Both the position numbers and the translations under genes were made by a program. A model generated the notes under the pieces. The model searched no databases. It had not been told where the DNA came from and saw only the letters and a program-made list of their open reading frames with translations. A stretch of DNA of 64,000 nt from Adiantum capillus-veneris. Its lineage: Eukaryota > Streptophyta > Polypodiopsida > Polypodiales > Pteridaceae. Within the stretch, counting starts at the first letter, position 1; the number at the start of each line of letters is the position of its first letter. The stretch lies in contig CM043942.1 in assembly GCA_014529385.2 (NCBI GenBank), positions 9,366,001 to 9,430,000 of the forward strand, written 5' to 3'. Positions 1 to 11,639 of this stretch are shown in pieces.

Positions 1-321
1 TGCATCTTTGCTTTACTGCCATTGAGGCATTGTCGCAGTCTATGCTTACAGGACAGTGATAGGACAGTGAGAGACAGTACAGGTGAAGGACAGGTTTACC
101 CACAGCTTACAGAGTTAGAGAGACAATGGTTTTTGAGCTGTTTTTTGGTCTATTTTTTTAGTACACCAGAGCCATTTTACAAAGGAGACTCTGCCGAAAT
201 TTCTGCAGAATCTGAAGCTTTCTTGGCTTATTTGAAAAGTTGATATTGGTTCAGAGGTCAGTTAACAGGGGAAACTCTGCAGAATTTTTCCCAGGAAAGT
301 AAACTACTGTGAAGCGTAGCT
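1..321 (+). other. 5' LTR remnant / leader of the copia element with degenerate PBS
   Basis: No convincing coding region precedes gag. Around 244-262 the sequence TATTGGTTCAGAGGTCAG resembles the plant copia primer binding site that pairs with initiator tRNA-Met (TGGTATCAGAGC) with several mismatches. Upstream DNA would then be U5 of the 5' LTR and 263-321 the leader before the gag start codon at 322. The assignment rests on position and partial similarity. Confidence 0.5.
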
Positions 322-1245
322 ATGGCTGGATCACAGGACACTGCTCTTTACAATATCAAGAAGCTGGATGGAACCAATTTCCCATTGTGGAAGAAGCAGA
401 TTTGGCACGTGTTGGTACAAAAGAAGCAGATAAAACCTATAAATCTCAAGGGGATAAAACCAGAAGATATGGACGAAGATGAATGGAGCGAAATGGATGA
501 ATTGGCACTTTCTACCATTATGCTGGCTTTGGCAGAAAGCGTTTACTTCAATGTAGCAGACGAGATGTCGGCTTATGAAGCATAGACAAAGCTGAGTGAT
601 CTTTATGAGAAGCAAAGTGCAGCTTCACAGGTATACTGGCTTAAGAAGCTTTTTGACTTGAAGATGAAAGAAGGGACACCTATGTCCAATCATCTGAATG
701 AATTCAACACCATCTACAGTCAGTTGTCAGCTCAAGGTGTCAAGTTTGATGAACCTGTTAGAGCTATGTTCCTGTTGATCACATTGCCAGAAAGTTGGGA
801 CACTTTTCGCACAGCTTTGAGGAATTCTGCACCTCCAGATGGTTTGACCATAGCAGGTATAGAAGGCAGTCTACTTACTGAAGAAACCAACAGAAAGAAA
901 ATGGACAAAGGCAAAGGAACAACCTTAGTTGTCAGGGGAAGGACCAAAGAAAAGTACAAAGGTGGAAAGAGGAATCAATCTCGTAGCAAGTCCCGTAGTG
1001 CTAAAGGAAAGAGTGACATAGAATGCTACCATTGTGGCAAGAAGGATCACATGAAAAGAGACTGCAGAGAATGGAAAGCAGAAAAAGGCAAAGAGAAATT
1101 TGAAGACCATGGTGAGAAGAACAAGTCCTCAATGAAGATTCAAGAAATAAATGTGACAAACACTGTTGCAGAGGATGACAGTCTAGTGTTAGGAGACATC
1201 TACTTTGAAGAAAACAATGGACTCAGCTCTTCTTACAGCATCTGA
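322..1245 (+). pseudogene. copia gag polyprotein (UBN2-type gag with zinc knuckle), broken
   Basis: This encodes the capsid/nucleocapsid protein that packages element RNA in cytoplasmic particles. The start at 322 opens MAGSQDTALYNIKKLDGTNF, typical of plant copia gag. An in-frame TAG at 583-585 splits it, with the same frame resuming; the downstream part contains the gag-like MSNHLNEFNTIYSQL region. The CCHC knuckle CYHCGKKDHMKRDC lies at 1024-1065, preceded by a basic Arg/Lys/Ser stretch suited to RNA binding. The frame is lost near 1236, where reading must shift by one to enter protease. Family assignment is confident; the protein is not functional. Confidence 0.92.
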
Positions 1246-2430
1246 TGGACATGCACTGAGTGACTAGATTATAGACTCAGGGGCATCACTTCATGTGTCT
1301 CCAAACAAGGAGTGGTTTACCTCTTATGTGACCACTAAAGATCATGTTCGGCTAGGCAATGGGAAAACATGTGAGATCGTAGGTGCTGGAGATGTTCAAT
1401 TGAAGTTTCAGAATGGCTCTTCTTTCACGCTGAAGAATGTGAGACATGTTCCCGCAGTTACAAAGAGCTTAGTCAGCATAGGTTTACTTGATGATGCTGG
1501 CTACGTCACCACTTTTGAACAGAACATGTGGAAGATATCCAAGGGTTCTATGACAGTAGCACATTGAGTAAAGTCTAGAGGACTTTACATGATTTATGTA
1601 TCAAATGTCTCTAAAAATGTAATCAATGTAACCGAGCATCCGAACGTTTCTTTGTGGCATAGCCGGTTAGGACATATGTCCAAGAAGGGAATGGAAATCT
1701 TGTCTCGTTCTGGTTATTTGCCTGGCTTTTCATTTAATGATTTTGAATTTTGTGAACATTGTCTGTATGGTAAGCAAACACAGCAGCCACATAAGCATAG
1801 AAGCAGTAGAAGAGATACACAGTTGGCACTTGTTCATAGTGATTTGTGTGGACCTATGCCTAACCTATCTCTAGGGGGAGCTTCTTACTTTATGACATTT
1901 ATAGATGATAACTCGAGGAAAGTATGGGTTTACTTTCTCAAGCACAAGAATGAAGCGTTTAGTGTTTTCAAAACGTTTGTGACACATGTGGAGAATCAGA
2001 GTGGCAAGAAGCTTAAATGCTTACGCACTGACAATGGTGGAGAGTATGTCTTTCAGGACTTTTGTGAGTAAAAAGGTATAAAACGTGAACTTACTGCTCC
2101 TTACAATCCTCCTCAAAATGGTGTTGCTGAGAGGATGAATAGGACCATACAAGAGAAGGTCAGAAGTATGTTGTCTAATGCACAACTGCCAAATGGGTTT
2201 TGGGCTGAAGCTGTATCAACAGCTGTTCATCTTATAAATAGATCTCCTAGCAAGGTTTTGCAGAAGGACTCAGTGGCAGAGATGGTATGGTCAGGCAAGG
2301 TGCCCTCATACAAGCATCTCAGAGTCTTTGGCTGTGAGGCATATACTCACGTTCCAAAGGAATTTAGGAACAAACTTGAGCCAAAGAGTAGAAAGTGTAT
2401 CTTTCTAGGCTATGGTAATTCTGGTGAGAT
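1246..2430 (+). pseudogene. copia protease, GAG-pre-integrase and integrase, broken
   Basis: The reading frame continues from about 1237. The aspartic protease active site IIDSGAS is at 1268-1288, with TAG at 1265-1267 where a Trp is usual. A stop at 1565-1567 interrupts the segment before GAG-pre-integrase. The integrase zinc-binding HHCC module (LWHSRLGHM, then CEHC) spans about 1650-1765. The DDE catalytic residues are visible in VHSDLCGP, RTDNGGEY and GVAERMNR, with a TAA at 2069-2071 between the second and third. Near 2428 the frame shifts by one, just after the KCIFLGYG motif that marks the integrase C-terminus. It would have cleaved the polyprotein and inserted cDNA. Confidence 0.92.
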
Positions 2431-4290
2431 GGGTACAAACTTTGGGATCTCGAATCCAGAAAGGTTATCCGCAGCAATGATGTTCACTTTAATGAATCCA
2501 AATATCATTCTAAACCAGAGAGCGTTGAGGAGATTAGAAGAGTTGTCTTCCAAGAAGATGGACCTGCATGTGCAAGACAAAATGTCAGGGCCCAAGAGGA
2601 GCAAGGACAAGATAGAGTGGAACCACAGGTTGTGGCTAAGCCTGAGCCACCTATTTTGTGTAAATCTGGACGTATCACGCGACCTCCTGATCGGTTTGTT
2701 CCATCTATGAACTATGTCATGTTGACTGATTGCAATGAGCCTTCGTGTTACAAGGAAGCAGTGCAAATGAAGGACTCCGGGAATTGGCAATTGGCCATGC
2801 AGTCAGAGATGACAGCTCTGCATAAAAACCAGACATGGAAGCTAGTTAAATTACCACAGGGCAAAAAGGCTCTACTTTGTAAATGGGTTTACAGGTATAA
2901 GATTACCGCTCATGATAGTCAGCCAAAGTACAAATCAAGGCTTGTTGCCAAGGGCTTTAAGCAAGAACAAGGCATTGACTTTGATGAAGTCTTCTCTTCG
3001 GTGGTCAAGATGACTACATTGAGATGCTTTCTTGCATTGGTTGCCATATTAGATTTGGTGTTGCACCAAATGGATGTCAAGACAGTGTTCTTGCATGGTG
3101 ATTTAGATGTGGAAATTTACATGCAGCAGCCAGAAGGGTTTGTTGAGAAAGGCAAGGAAGATTTGGTATGCCAGTTGTTAAAGAGTCTTTATGGCTTAAA
3201 ATAATCACTGAGGGCATGGTACCATAAGTTCCACAAGTTTATGCTTTCTCAAGGCTACAAACGTAGTGAGTTCGATCACTGTTTTTATACAAAGAAGGCT
3301 AAGGATGGCAGTTGGCTGATCCTTATTTTGTATGTGGATGACATGTTGATTGCTGGCAAGCACTTGGAATAAATTTCAGCTTTGAAGTCAAAGATGGAAA
3401 AATCGTTTGACATGAAAGACATGGGTGAGGCAAGTCATATACTTGGTATGCGCATTGAGAGAGACAGATCAAAGAAGTTGATTTGGTTATCTCAAACAGA
3501 GTTTATTGACAAGGTTTTGCAACGTTTCAATATGGAGAAGGGAAAGGCATTGAGTGTTCCATTGCCACCATATGTGAAACTTAGCAAACAAGATTGTCCT
3601 ATGTCTGAGGAAGAACAGGCTGAAATGGATAATATTCCATGTGCATCTGTAGTGGGTAGTATGATGTATGCAATGATTGCTACTTGCCCAGACATTGCAT
3701 TTGTAGTGGGAGTAGTAAGTCGATACATGTCAAACCAAGGCAAGAAACATTGGGAGGCAGTGAAAGGAATATTGAGATACCTGAAAGCTACAAAGAGTAT
3801 GCGTATATGCTATGGGAGTCAGGAGCTAAGTGTAAAGGGTTTTACAGACTCAAATTATGGAGGTGACTTAGACAACCGAAGGTCTACGTCAGGGTATGTC
3901 TTTACATTGGCTGGTGGAGCAGTATCATGGCGTTCTAGATTACAAGATTGTGTTACTCAATTTACTACAAAGGCTGAATATGTTGCAGCATCAGAGGCAT
4001 GCAAAGAATCAATTTGGCTTAATCGACTAGTAACAGATTTGGGAATCAAAGAAGAGATGCTTGTGTTATATTGTGATAGTCAGAGTGCTATACAATTGGC
4101 TTGCAATTCAGTTTATCACTCAAAGACAAAGCATGTGGATGTGAAGTATCATTTCATGAGGGAAATGCTCGAGGATAAGCAAATTCAGCTTGTCAAAGTT
4201 CACACCACAGAAAATCCTACTGATCTACTTACAAAAGGACTTCCCTTAGAGAGCTTTGCACATTTTCGCAAGCAGTTAGGTGTAGGGTAG
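2431..4290 (+). pseudogene. copia reverse transcriptase and RNase H, broken
   Basis: From about 2431 the pol frame continues through a linker into RT. Recognisable motifs are WKLVKLPQGKKALLCKWVYR, RLVAKGFKQEQGIDFDEVF, MDVKTVFLHGDL, LYGLK and the catalytic YVDDML at 3331-3348. RNase H follows with FTDSNYGGDLDNRRSTSGYV and the TKHVDVKYHFMRE segment near the end. Stops at 3202-3204 (where Gln is usual after LYGLK) and 3370-3372 inactivate it. Protein homology ends at the stop at 4290, about 80 bp before the purine tract, as expected for copia. Function when intact: copying element RNA into cDNA. Confidence 0.94.
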
Positions 4291-4368
4291 TACATCACTT
4301 CTCTACATCTCTTGTATATTAGCTTGTATAGTTGCTTCTCTCACACTTAAAGTACCACATTGGACTTT

Positions 4369-4379
4369 AAGTGGGAGGT
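4369..4379 (+). promoter_or_regulatory. polypurine tract of the copia element
   Basis: AAGTGGGAGGT lies directly before a TGTTGGGG LTR start and downstream of the pol stop, the expected place for plus-strand priming. Confidence 0.7.
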
Positions 4380-4610
4380 TGTTGGGGTATAAAGCCCAAT
4401 GTGGTCGCCCAGGTAAGTGGGCGGGCCGCCAGGTATGTACACATATTCTTTTGTAAAAAGCTAATAAGAACTCACTATGCTCTACACATTACAACAGAGC
4501 GAGTTCACCATATCATCGTGCTCTTCTTCTCGCACTCTCTCTCGCGTTGCACTTCCGCTCGTACTCCTTCAAAAGTACCGTAAAAGGAGTCACTACCAAT
4601 GCTAGGATCC
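4380..4610 (+). repeat. partial 3' LTR of the copia element
   Basis: It begins TGTTGGGG immediately after the purine tract and has a TATAAAG sequence near 4387-4393. It loses identity near 4600 where satellite-like sequence starts, so the LTR end and target-site duplication are not seen. Confidence 0.6.
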
Positions 4611-6470
<1,860 letters not shown>

Positions 6471-6987
6471 TGGAAGAGGTTGCCACTAGTGTTGATGCTT
6501 ATATATTTTGTGGTGTGTATTGCGTACTTTCATTGCTATTTGTCAGATGTACGCGCTGTATACAATCATTTATTGACATGTCCATGTTATGGTGTGTTTA
6601 ATGGTTCACTATTTACACACAAAGTGGTGAGTTAACTATACATGATGTGTTAGCTTAAGATGGTATGGGAGCGTTTATACAAACAAATAGACTAACAGAG
6701 AGGGGGAAATCAACCGGCTGTTTAATCACTTGAGCATGATCAAGCATACATAGTAGGTAAAAATTTCAATCAATCATGCAGTAACCAGTGATGATCAAGA
6801 ATCCATGCCCGGACTTGCTGTAGGGAATACGTCACTTGGGAGGGCATTAAGCAGCTACTTGAAGCTATAGTGGAGTACGCCACAAGTTGGTAGAAATTGG
6901 AAGCAGTGGGTCATAATTGGGATAATTATCAAGACAAATGCCTCATCTTCTATCTGTCACTGTTTCAACAAGGGCTGCTTTAACCTG
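6471..6987. other. no recognisable gene
   Basis: Unique-looking DNA between the satellite and the hAT relic. Short open frames lack recognisable protein features. Part may belong to the decayed 3' half of the hAT element, but I could not align it. Confidence 0.4.
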
Positions 6988-8195
6988 CTATAGTGTTGAG
7001 AGAACGTAATACGTTGTCACAAAATGGGTCATACAAAAAATCTGTAAATTTTTGGTTGGGGACTTTGTTCTAAACAGAGTGTAAGAAAATGAATGCTCTC
7101 TTACAAAAGTCACCAAGTGGTTTGCATCTAGATGAGTTTTCTTAATAGAAGGAACTTTTTCTAAGTTCTTTAAGAATGGATTCAAAGTGTGGGGAGCACA
7201 TGAACCCATGTAATCTCTGGATACTTTGCTTCAATTTCTTTTCCAGTTGCTTGAATTTGGATCCATGATCTATGACAATAGCTGTCACATTTTTAGGCCC
7301 CCTTGCTCTTTTGATCAAATGCTCATATACATCAACAAGATATCTACTAGTTTTGTCTTTCAAGGATGTGTCGATTGCTTCAAGAAAGATGGATCCTCTT
7401 GGACAAATCAACATCACATTAATCAATGGTTTCTTTTGACAATTTGTCCCCCATCTAGAGTGATTGTGCATCCATATTATGGCACATAATCAAGAGTTGT
7501 GTGCTTGAAATTATTCTTTGATGTAGCTTTCACTTTATCTAAATATTCTATACACACCTTATTATAATCAAGTACCACAAAAATCTTCTTTGTTGTTCTC
7601 ATTAAACCATTTTAAAGATAGGATTCTGAATGAAGTTAAAAGTGATTCCACATGCAATAAATGCTTGTGCCCACTTAAGATGGAGTTCAAGCAGCCATTG
7701 TTTATCAAATGTCTGATGCAAAGTAGAACCACTTGGTGCAGGTTCTCCTCTAGTCCATGCTTCACTCCGTCTATGTTGGTAGAGCTTGCGGTGGGATTAA
7801 AGATACAAGCCCCAACAAACATTGAACGACACCCTCCTTGTTATAAGCAGGGGTCAAGAGAGGGTTTTAATCATTCTTGAGTGTCATCTCCACGTCCCTA
7901 GCCATAGATGGAGCCATCATTTGGGACCACCTTTTTTTCCCCCTCCAGATGTACTCTCTTTGTCCAGAGGACCCACTCATGAAATTTTTATAACCCTAGG
8001 GGGGGTTTTGCAAGCTGCCATGTTTCCATGAATTTTGAACACATGTTCTTTTATCCTGTGTGCATTTCTGCTAAAATGATGGTCACAGGTCTTACACCTC
8101 AACTTTGATGTAGTCTTTGTAGTGACCAAATCATCTACGTAGCTCCACTCATATCCTTTCACCATCTTCTTAAGATCTACAAACTCAAACAACAC
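6988..8195 (-). pseudogene. hAT-superfamily transposase relic (BED zinc finger + DUF659)
   Basis: Read on the minus strand from 8195, the first segment has a BED-type zinc finger, with CKTCDHHF followed by a His-x-His region (RIKEHVFKIH). Further on, segments match the DUF659 region of plant hAT transposases: YGCTI followed by a degraded DGW motif, then KPLINVMLICPRGSIFLEAI, NVTAIVIDHGSKF and CAPHTLNPFLKNLEKVPSIKK in a shifted frame. An in-frame stop precedes YGCTI and at least one frameshift occurs near 7190. The C-terminal dimerisation domain was not found. The order BED, DUF659, CAxH is that of autonomous hAT elements; this copy is long dead. Confidence 0.85.
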
Positions 8196-8382
8196 TATTT
8201 ACTAAATACACATCTAAAATCAAACTCTCATACCATCTACATTACTATATTCGCTATCGTTGCAAAAAAACAAAAAATTCAACCTCTTTTTATTCTAAAT
8301 ACCAAAAATAACATTTATTTTAAGTGTGATCTTTCACCCTATACTTGAATCATGATTAAAAAAATCATTTATCTATCTCAAT

Positions 8383-8880
8383 AACTTCCAAGTGTGAGTA
8401 AACTCTACACAAAGCAAGATATCTTTAAATATCCTACCTAAATTACCTCCAAGTGTGAGTGTAACTCTACACATGGCAGGCAATCATAATTCACTACTTA
8501 TATAAATCTCTTCTAGGTATGAGAATACCTCTACACAAAGCAAGGGATTATTATTTAATCTACCTAAATTGCCTCCAGTGTGAGTATTACTCTATACATG
8601 ACAGACAACCATTAGATAAATCTAAGCTAAGTTACTTCCAGGTGTGAACATAGTTTAACACAAAGCAAGTGACTACTAACTTTAACTATCTAGCTTAAGT
8701 TATTTCTAGGTGTGAACATAGCTCAACACAAAGCAAGTAACTGTTAACTTTAGCTATCCTAAATCACTTCCAAGTGTGAGTTTCCTCTACACAAGGCAAG
8801 CAATCACTAACTACTCTACTTAATTTACCTCCAGGTGTGAGATATACTTCACACAAAGCAGGTAAATTTTAAAGTCAAAA
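8383..8880 (+). repeat. 64-bp tandem repeat array, about 8 units
   Basis: Units begin with ACTTCCAAGTGTGAG-like phrases at about 8383, 8446, 8508, 8571, 8634, 8702, 8766 and 8828, giving periods of 62-68 bp. Each has a second conserved phrase CTCTACACAAAGCAAG about 20 bp later. Units differ by scattered substitutions, and some carry CATGGCAGG in place of AAAGCAAG. No coding potential. Confidence 0.85.
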
Positions 8881-9303
8881 CTCCATAACCTTAAAAAAAC
8901 TACATTTAACTAATTAAACTTTTTACCCTAAGCTCTAAAGTTTTACTTAAATAGATAATTGATTACAAAATTTATAGATAAGATTTTTTAATAATTTTTT
9001 GATGTTTTAAAGCTCACCTAAAGATGAGACAAGGGGAAAGAGTGCTCAAATAGAATGAGGAAAATAGTCAATTTGTTACGTATATAAAGGACTATATTTT
9101 GATCGAATTTCTAAGAAGTTATAAGAGACAGTGTTTTTGCTGATGTGGCATCGTATAATACTTTCAAATAAATATAGGTAACATATAATATGATCGTTTA
9201 AAGCGTATTATACATACATCGTATAATGTACAATGCAACTTAGGTGGCAAAAGGTTTGCAATTCTCAAGTCAAACTTACATAACAATGTTTGTATGTAAC
9301 TTG
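8881..9303. other. AT-rich DNA, no gene
   Basis: No ORF or recognisable element. It contains short GTATAAT-type direct and inverted motifs near 9150-9230 but nothing I can assign. Confidence 0.4.
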
Positions 9304-10360
9304 TCAAACACAAAGCAATACCAAAGCAATGCCCAAGTAATGATGCAGCAACCCCAAATCTTTCACCTTGAAAGTTGCATTTAGATCAGTCTTAAATTCA
9401 GCAATATGTGCCTCATTTGGACCAGTAATCAACAAATTTTCCACATAGAGAATAACAATGAGAAGTGCACATACAAAGTTCTTTCTGTTTGGATTGTTAT
9501 GAAAGCCTTGTTTGACCAAATGAGTGTCAGCTTTCTCATACCAAGCATGAGAAGATTGCTTCAACCCATACAAAGATTTCTTACACATACATACATTATC
9601 CTTTTATCCTTTCTTGACAAAATTGCGAGGCTGCATTACATAAGCTTTTTAGAAAATGTCACCATTCAAGAAAGAAGTAACAATGTCTGATTGATGTACA
9701 TCCCAACCAAAATGAGCTGCCAATGCACATAGAAAATGCATAGTAGTCATACGACAAGTGGGAACAATAGTCCCTTCATAATCATTGCCTTTTTTATGTG
9801 CATAGACTTTTGCAACAAGTAGATCCTTTATAGCAATCAATCTCACCATCCAGCTTGCATTTCAACTTGTAAACCCTCTTCATACCAATGGCCTTTTTTC
9901 CAGGAGTAAAATCACATAAATTCCATGAGTCATTTTCTATAAGTGCATCATATTCTTATTGCATGGCAGTCATCCACAATTTTTTGGATTTTGTGCTTCA
10001 TCAAAAGACAGAGGTTTCTCAACATCACATAAGATATACATAGCCAAAGCATAACAACCTGATGCATAAGATTGCATGGCAAGAACCTCAACAAGTACGA
10101 CTAGACAAAGGTGCATCCAATTTACTGTCATGCAAAGTATGCACCAGCCATTTTGGCATACCTCTAGCCTGCTCATTCTCATTCCTTTCCTCATCAAGTA
10201 CATCATGTATATCTGCATCAGTGATGGGCTGATCTGTAAAATTTTCAAAAACCCCCAAAGGATGTACATTTGCCTCATTGGAATTTACATTCAAAATCCA
10301 CCACTAAAAAGAGGTAACAAAGTATCATAAATGCCCTATGAGCTTACATTATTATCTGTT
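9304..10360 (-). pseudogene. copia linker and reverse transcriptase fragment
   Basis: From 10,294 downward the minus strand encodes the low-complexity integrase-RT linker ending in ARGMPKWLVHTLHDSKLDAP. RT follows, with fragments resembling GKKAIG, VYKLKCK, PTCRMTTMHFLCALAAHFGW, SFLNGDIF, KKSLYGLKQSSHAWYEKADT and LLITGPNEAHIAEFK. The catalytic tetrad reads YVEN instead of YVDD. Several stops and frameshifts interrupt it. Similarity ends at LGLLHHYLGI, so the thumb and RNase H are gone. Confidence 0.88.
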
Positions 10361-11250
10361 TGAGGACAGATCAAATGGGCGCCCAATTGGTCGAACACAT
10401 AGCTGGACACCACATTCGTACTCTATTAGTTTTCCGAGCTAGTGTAGTAATACTCCGTGTAAATCCTGATTACAGAGTAGTGGATCAATCCCCTGAGTTG
10501 TAATGATGTAATGATATATGGAAAGGTCCGTGTGAGCCAGCCACTGGCCATTTAGAATGCCCTAGGTATAAAGGTCAATAACCTTAATGTGAAAGGAGGC
10601 TTATTTTTAGAAGAAGAAGGGAGCTCAAAAAATGTACGCTCAAGCTACGAGCTGCTCCAACTTGTAATCAGCTTTTCTAACGATTGGGTAATCAGATTTC
10701 ATTTCCAAAACTTGCATTGTGTTCCTCTTTCTTTGCTCTTTAATTCAAGTGTAAGCATTGTCAGTTTTGCTGTGGTTTGTGACTACGTGTCTGTGAGCTG
10801 TAATTGCATATTTGAGTGCTTAAATCATTGTTTATAGTCGTTTTGACCATAGGAGAGTGTTCTTAGACCATAGGGCGACACTTATGGACTGATCTGTTGT
10901 AGTTTTTAGGACCTTTTTCATGATGGATCGTGATTTTGGTACGTTGTCGGATTGCGACCAGACTTGCTAGGATAGTGCCCCTAGGTGTCCTTGACCTCCT
11001 CCTAAAGTTCCGTTGCATTTCGATTCAGTTCGAGTGACGAAATGGCGTGATGACCTAGAGCTATGAGAAAGGACATAGGCAGATTCCCCTTATCATTGAG
11101 TGTTGGTTTTCTTGTTGAGATAGTGTGTTTGCTTGTTAAGGTTCACTTCGTGAGATTGACGATCTCATAGAGTCTCCGTACCCCATCCGAGTCACTTTCC
11201 CTAAGTATTGACATTATGTTAGTGCTAAAAGCTATGCTGCCCTGATAACA
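10361..11250 (+). repeat. 5' LTR of the gag/PR-only element
   Basis: It starts TGAGGACAGATCAAA and ends TAACA before the PBS. It matches 27,646-28,559 over its length with scattered substitutions and a 5-bp indel. A degraded copy of the internal palindrome, ATGGATCGTGAT, occurs at 10,923-10,934 and recurs in the 3' LTR at 28,213-28,224. Confidence 0.93.
10567..10573 (+). promoter_or_regulatory. LTR TATA box
   Basis: TATAAAG about 205 bp into the LTR, conserved at the matching place in the 3' LTR, is the likely Pol II promoter core of the element. Confidence 0.6.
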
Positions 11251-11251
11251 T

Positions 11252-11267
11252 TGGCACCGTGCCGAGG
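11252..11267 (+). promoter_or_regulatory. primer binding site
   Basis: TGGCACCGTGCCGAGG follows the LTR end by one base. Plant Ty3/gypsy elements commonly have TGGCGCCGTTGCCGGGG here, so this is a PBS for a related tRNA 3' end; the exact tRNA is not determined. Confidence 0.75.
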
Positions 11268-11639
11268 ATATGATCCTTAGATAGTGAGTGACCTAGTGCG
11301 TATGTAGAGCATTCTTTTTCTAAGATTTGTCTTTCCATTCCATTTACACTTTAGCAGTGAAGCAGCTAGACATGGGGTTTAGTGCTTGATAGAGTCTAGA
11401 AGTCGAGGACTTGCTAGATCTATTCTTGAGAAGTAAAGAGGGTTGCTAGTGAGATAGCCAAAAGCATTTCATTCTTCGATTTTCTCTATGCTTTCAGAGT
11501 GTTGTACCGTTTTCCGTTTCGACTTTATTTTGTACCATTTTATTTGTTTTTCTTTCATGTTTCATTTCAGTTCTTAGGAGTAGGGTAAGTAGAAACTACC
11601 ACCATCAAATTTGGGCTAAAAGATTAAGGGCAAAAAGGG

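Larger units (their letters stand above)
1..4610 (+). mobile_element. Ty1/copia LTR retrotransposon, degraded, 5' end outside or eroded
   Basis: Domain order gag, protease, GAG-pre-integrase, integrase, reverse transcriptase, RNase H is that of Ty1/copia (Pseudoviridae-type plant elements); the gag N-terminus and RT resemble the Tork-like lineage. A PBS-like site lies near 246-262, a purine tract at 4369-4379 and the start of a 3' LTR at 4380. At least six in-frame stops and two frameshifts show it is dead. The 3' LTR runs into a TG microsatellite and satellite block, so its end is not visible; bases 1-245 probably include the tail of the 5' LTR but no match to the 3' LTR fragment was found by eye. 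Confidence 0.93.

Noticed and set aside
8383-8880. Possible CRISPR-like array (regular 64-bp repeats)
   Set aside because: Repeats are diverged throughout with no unique spacers and no cas genes; eukaryotic context. Ordinary tandem repeat.
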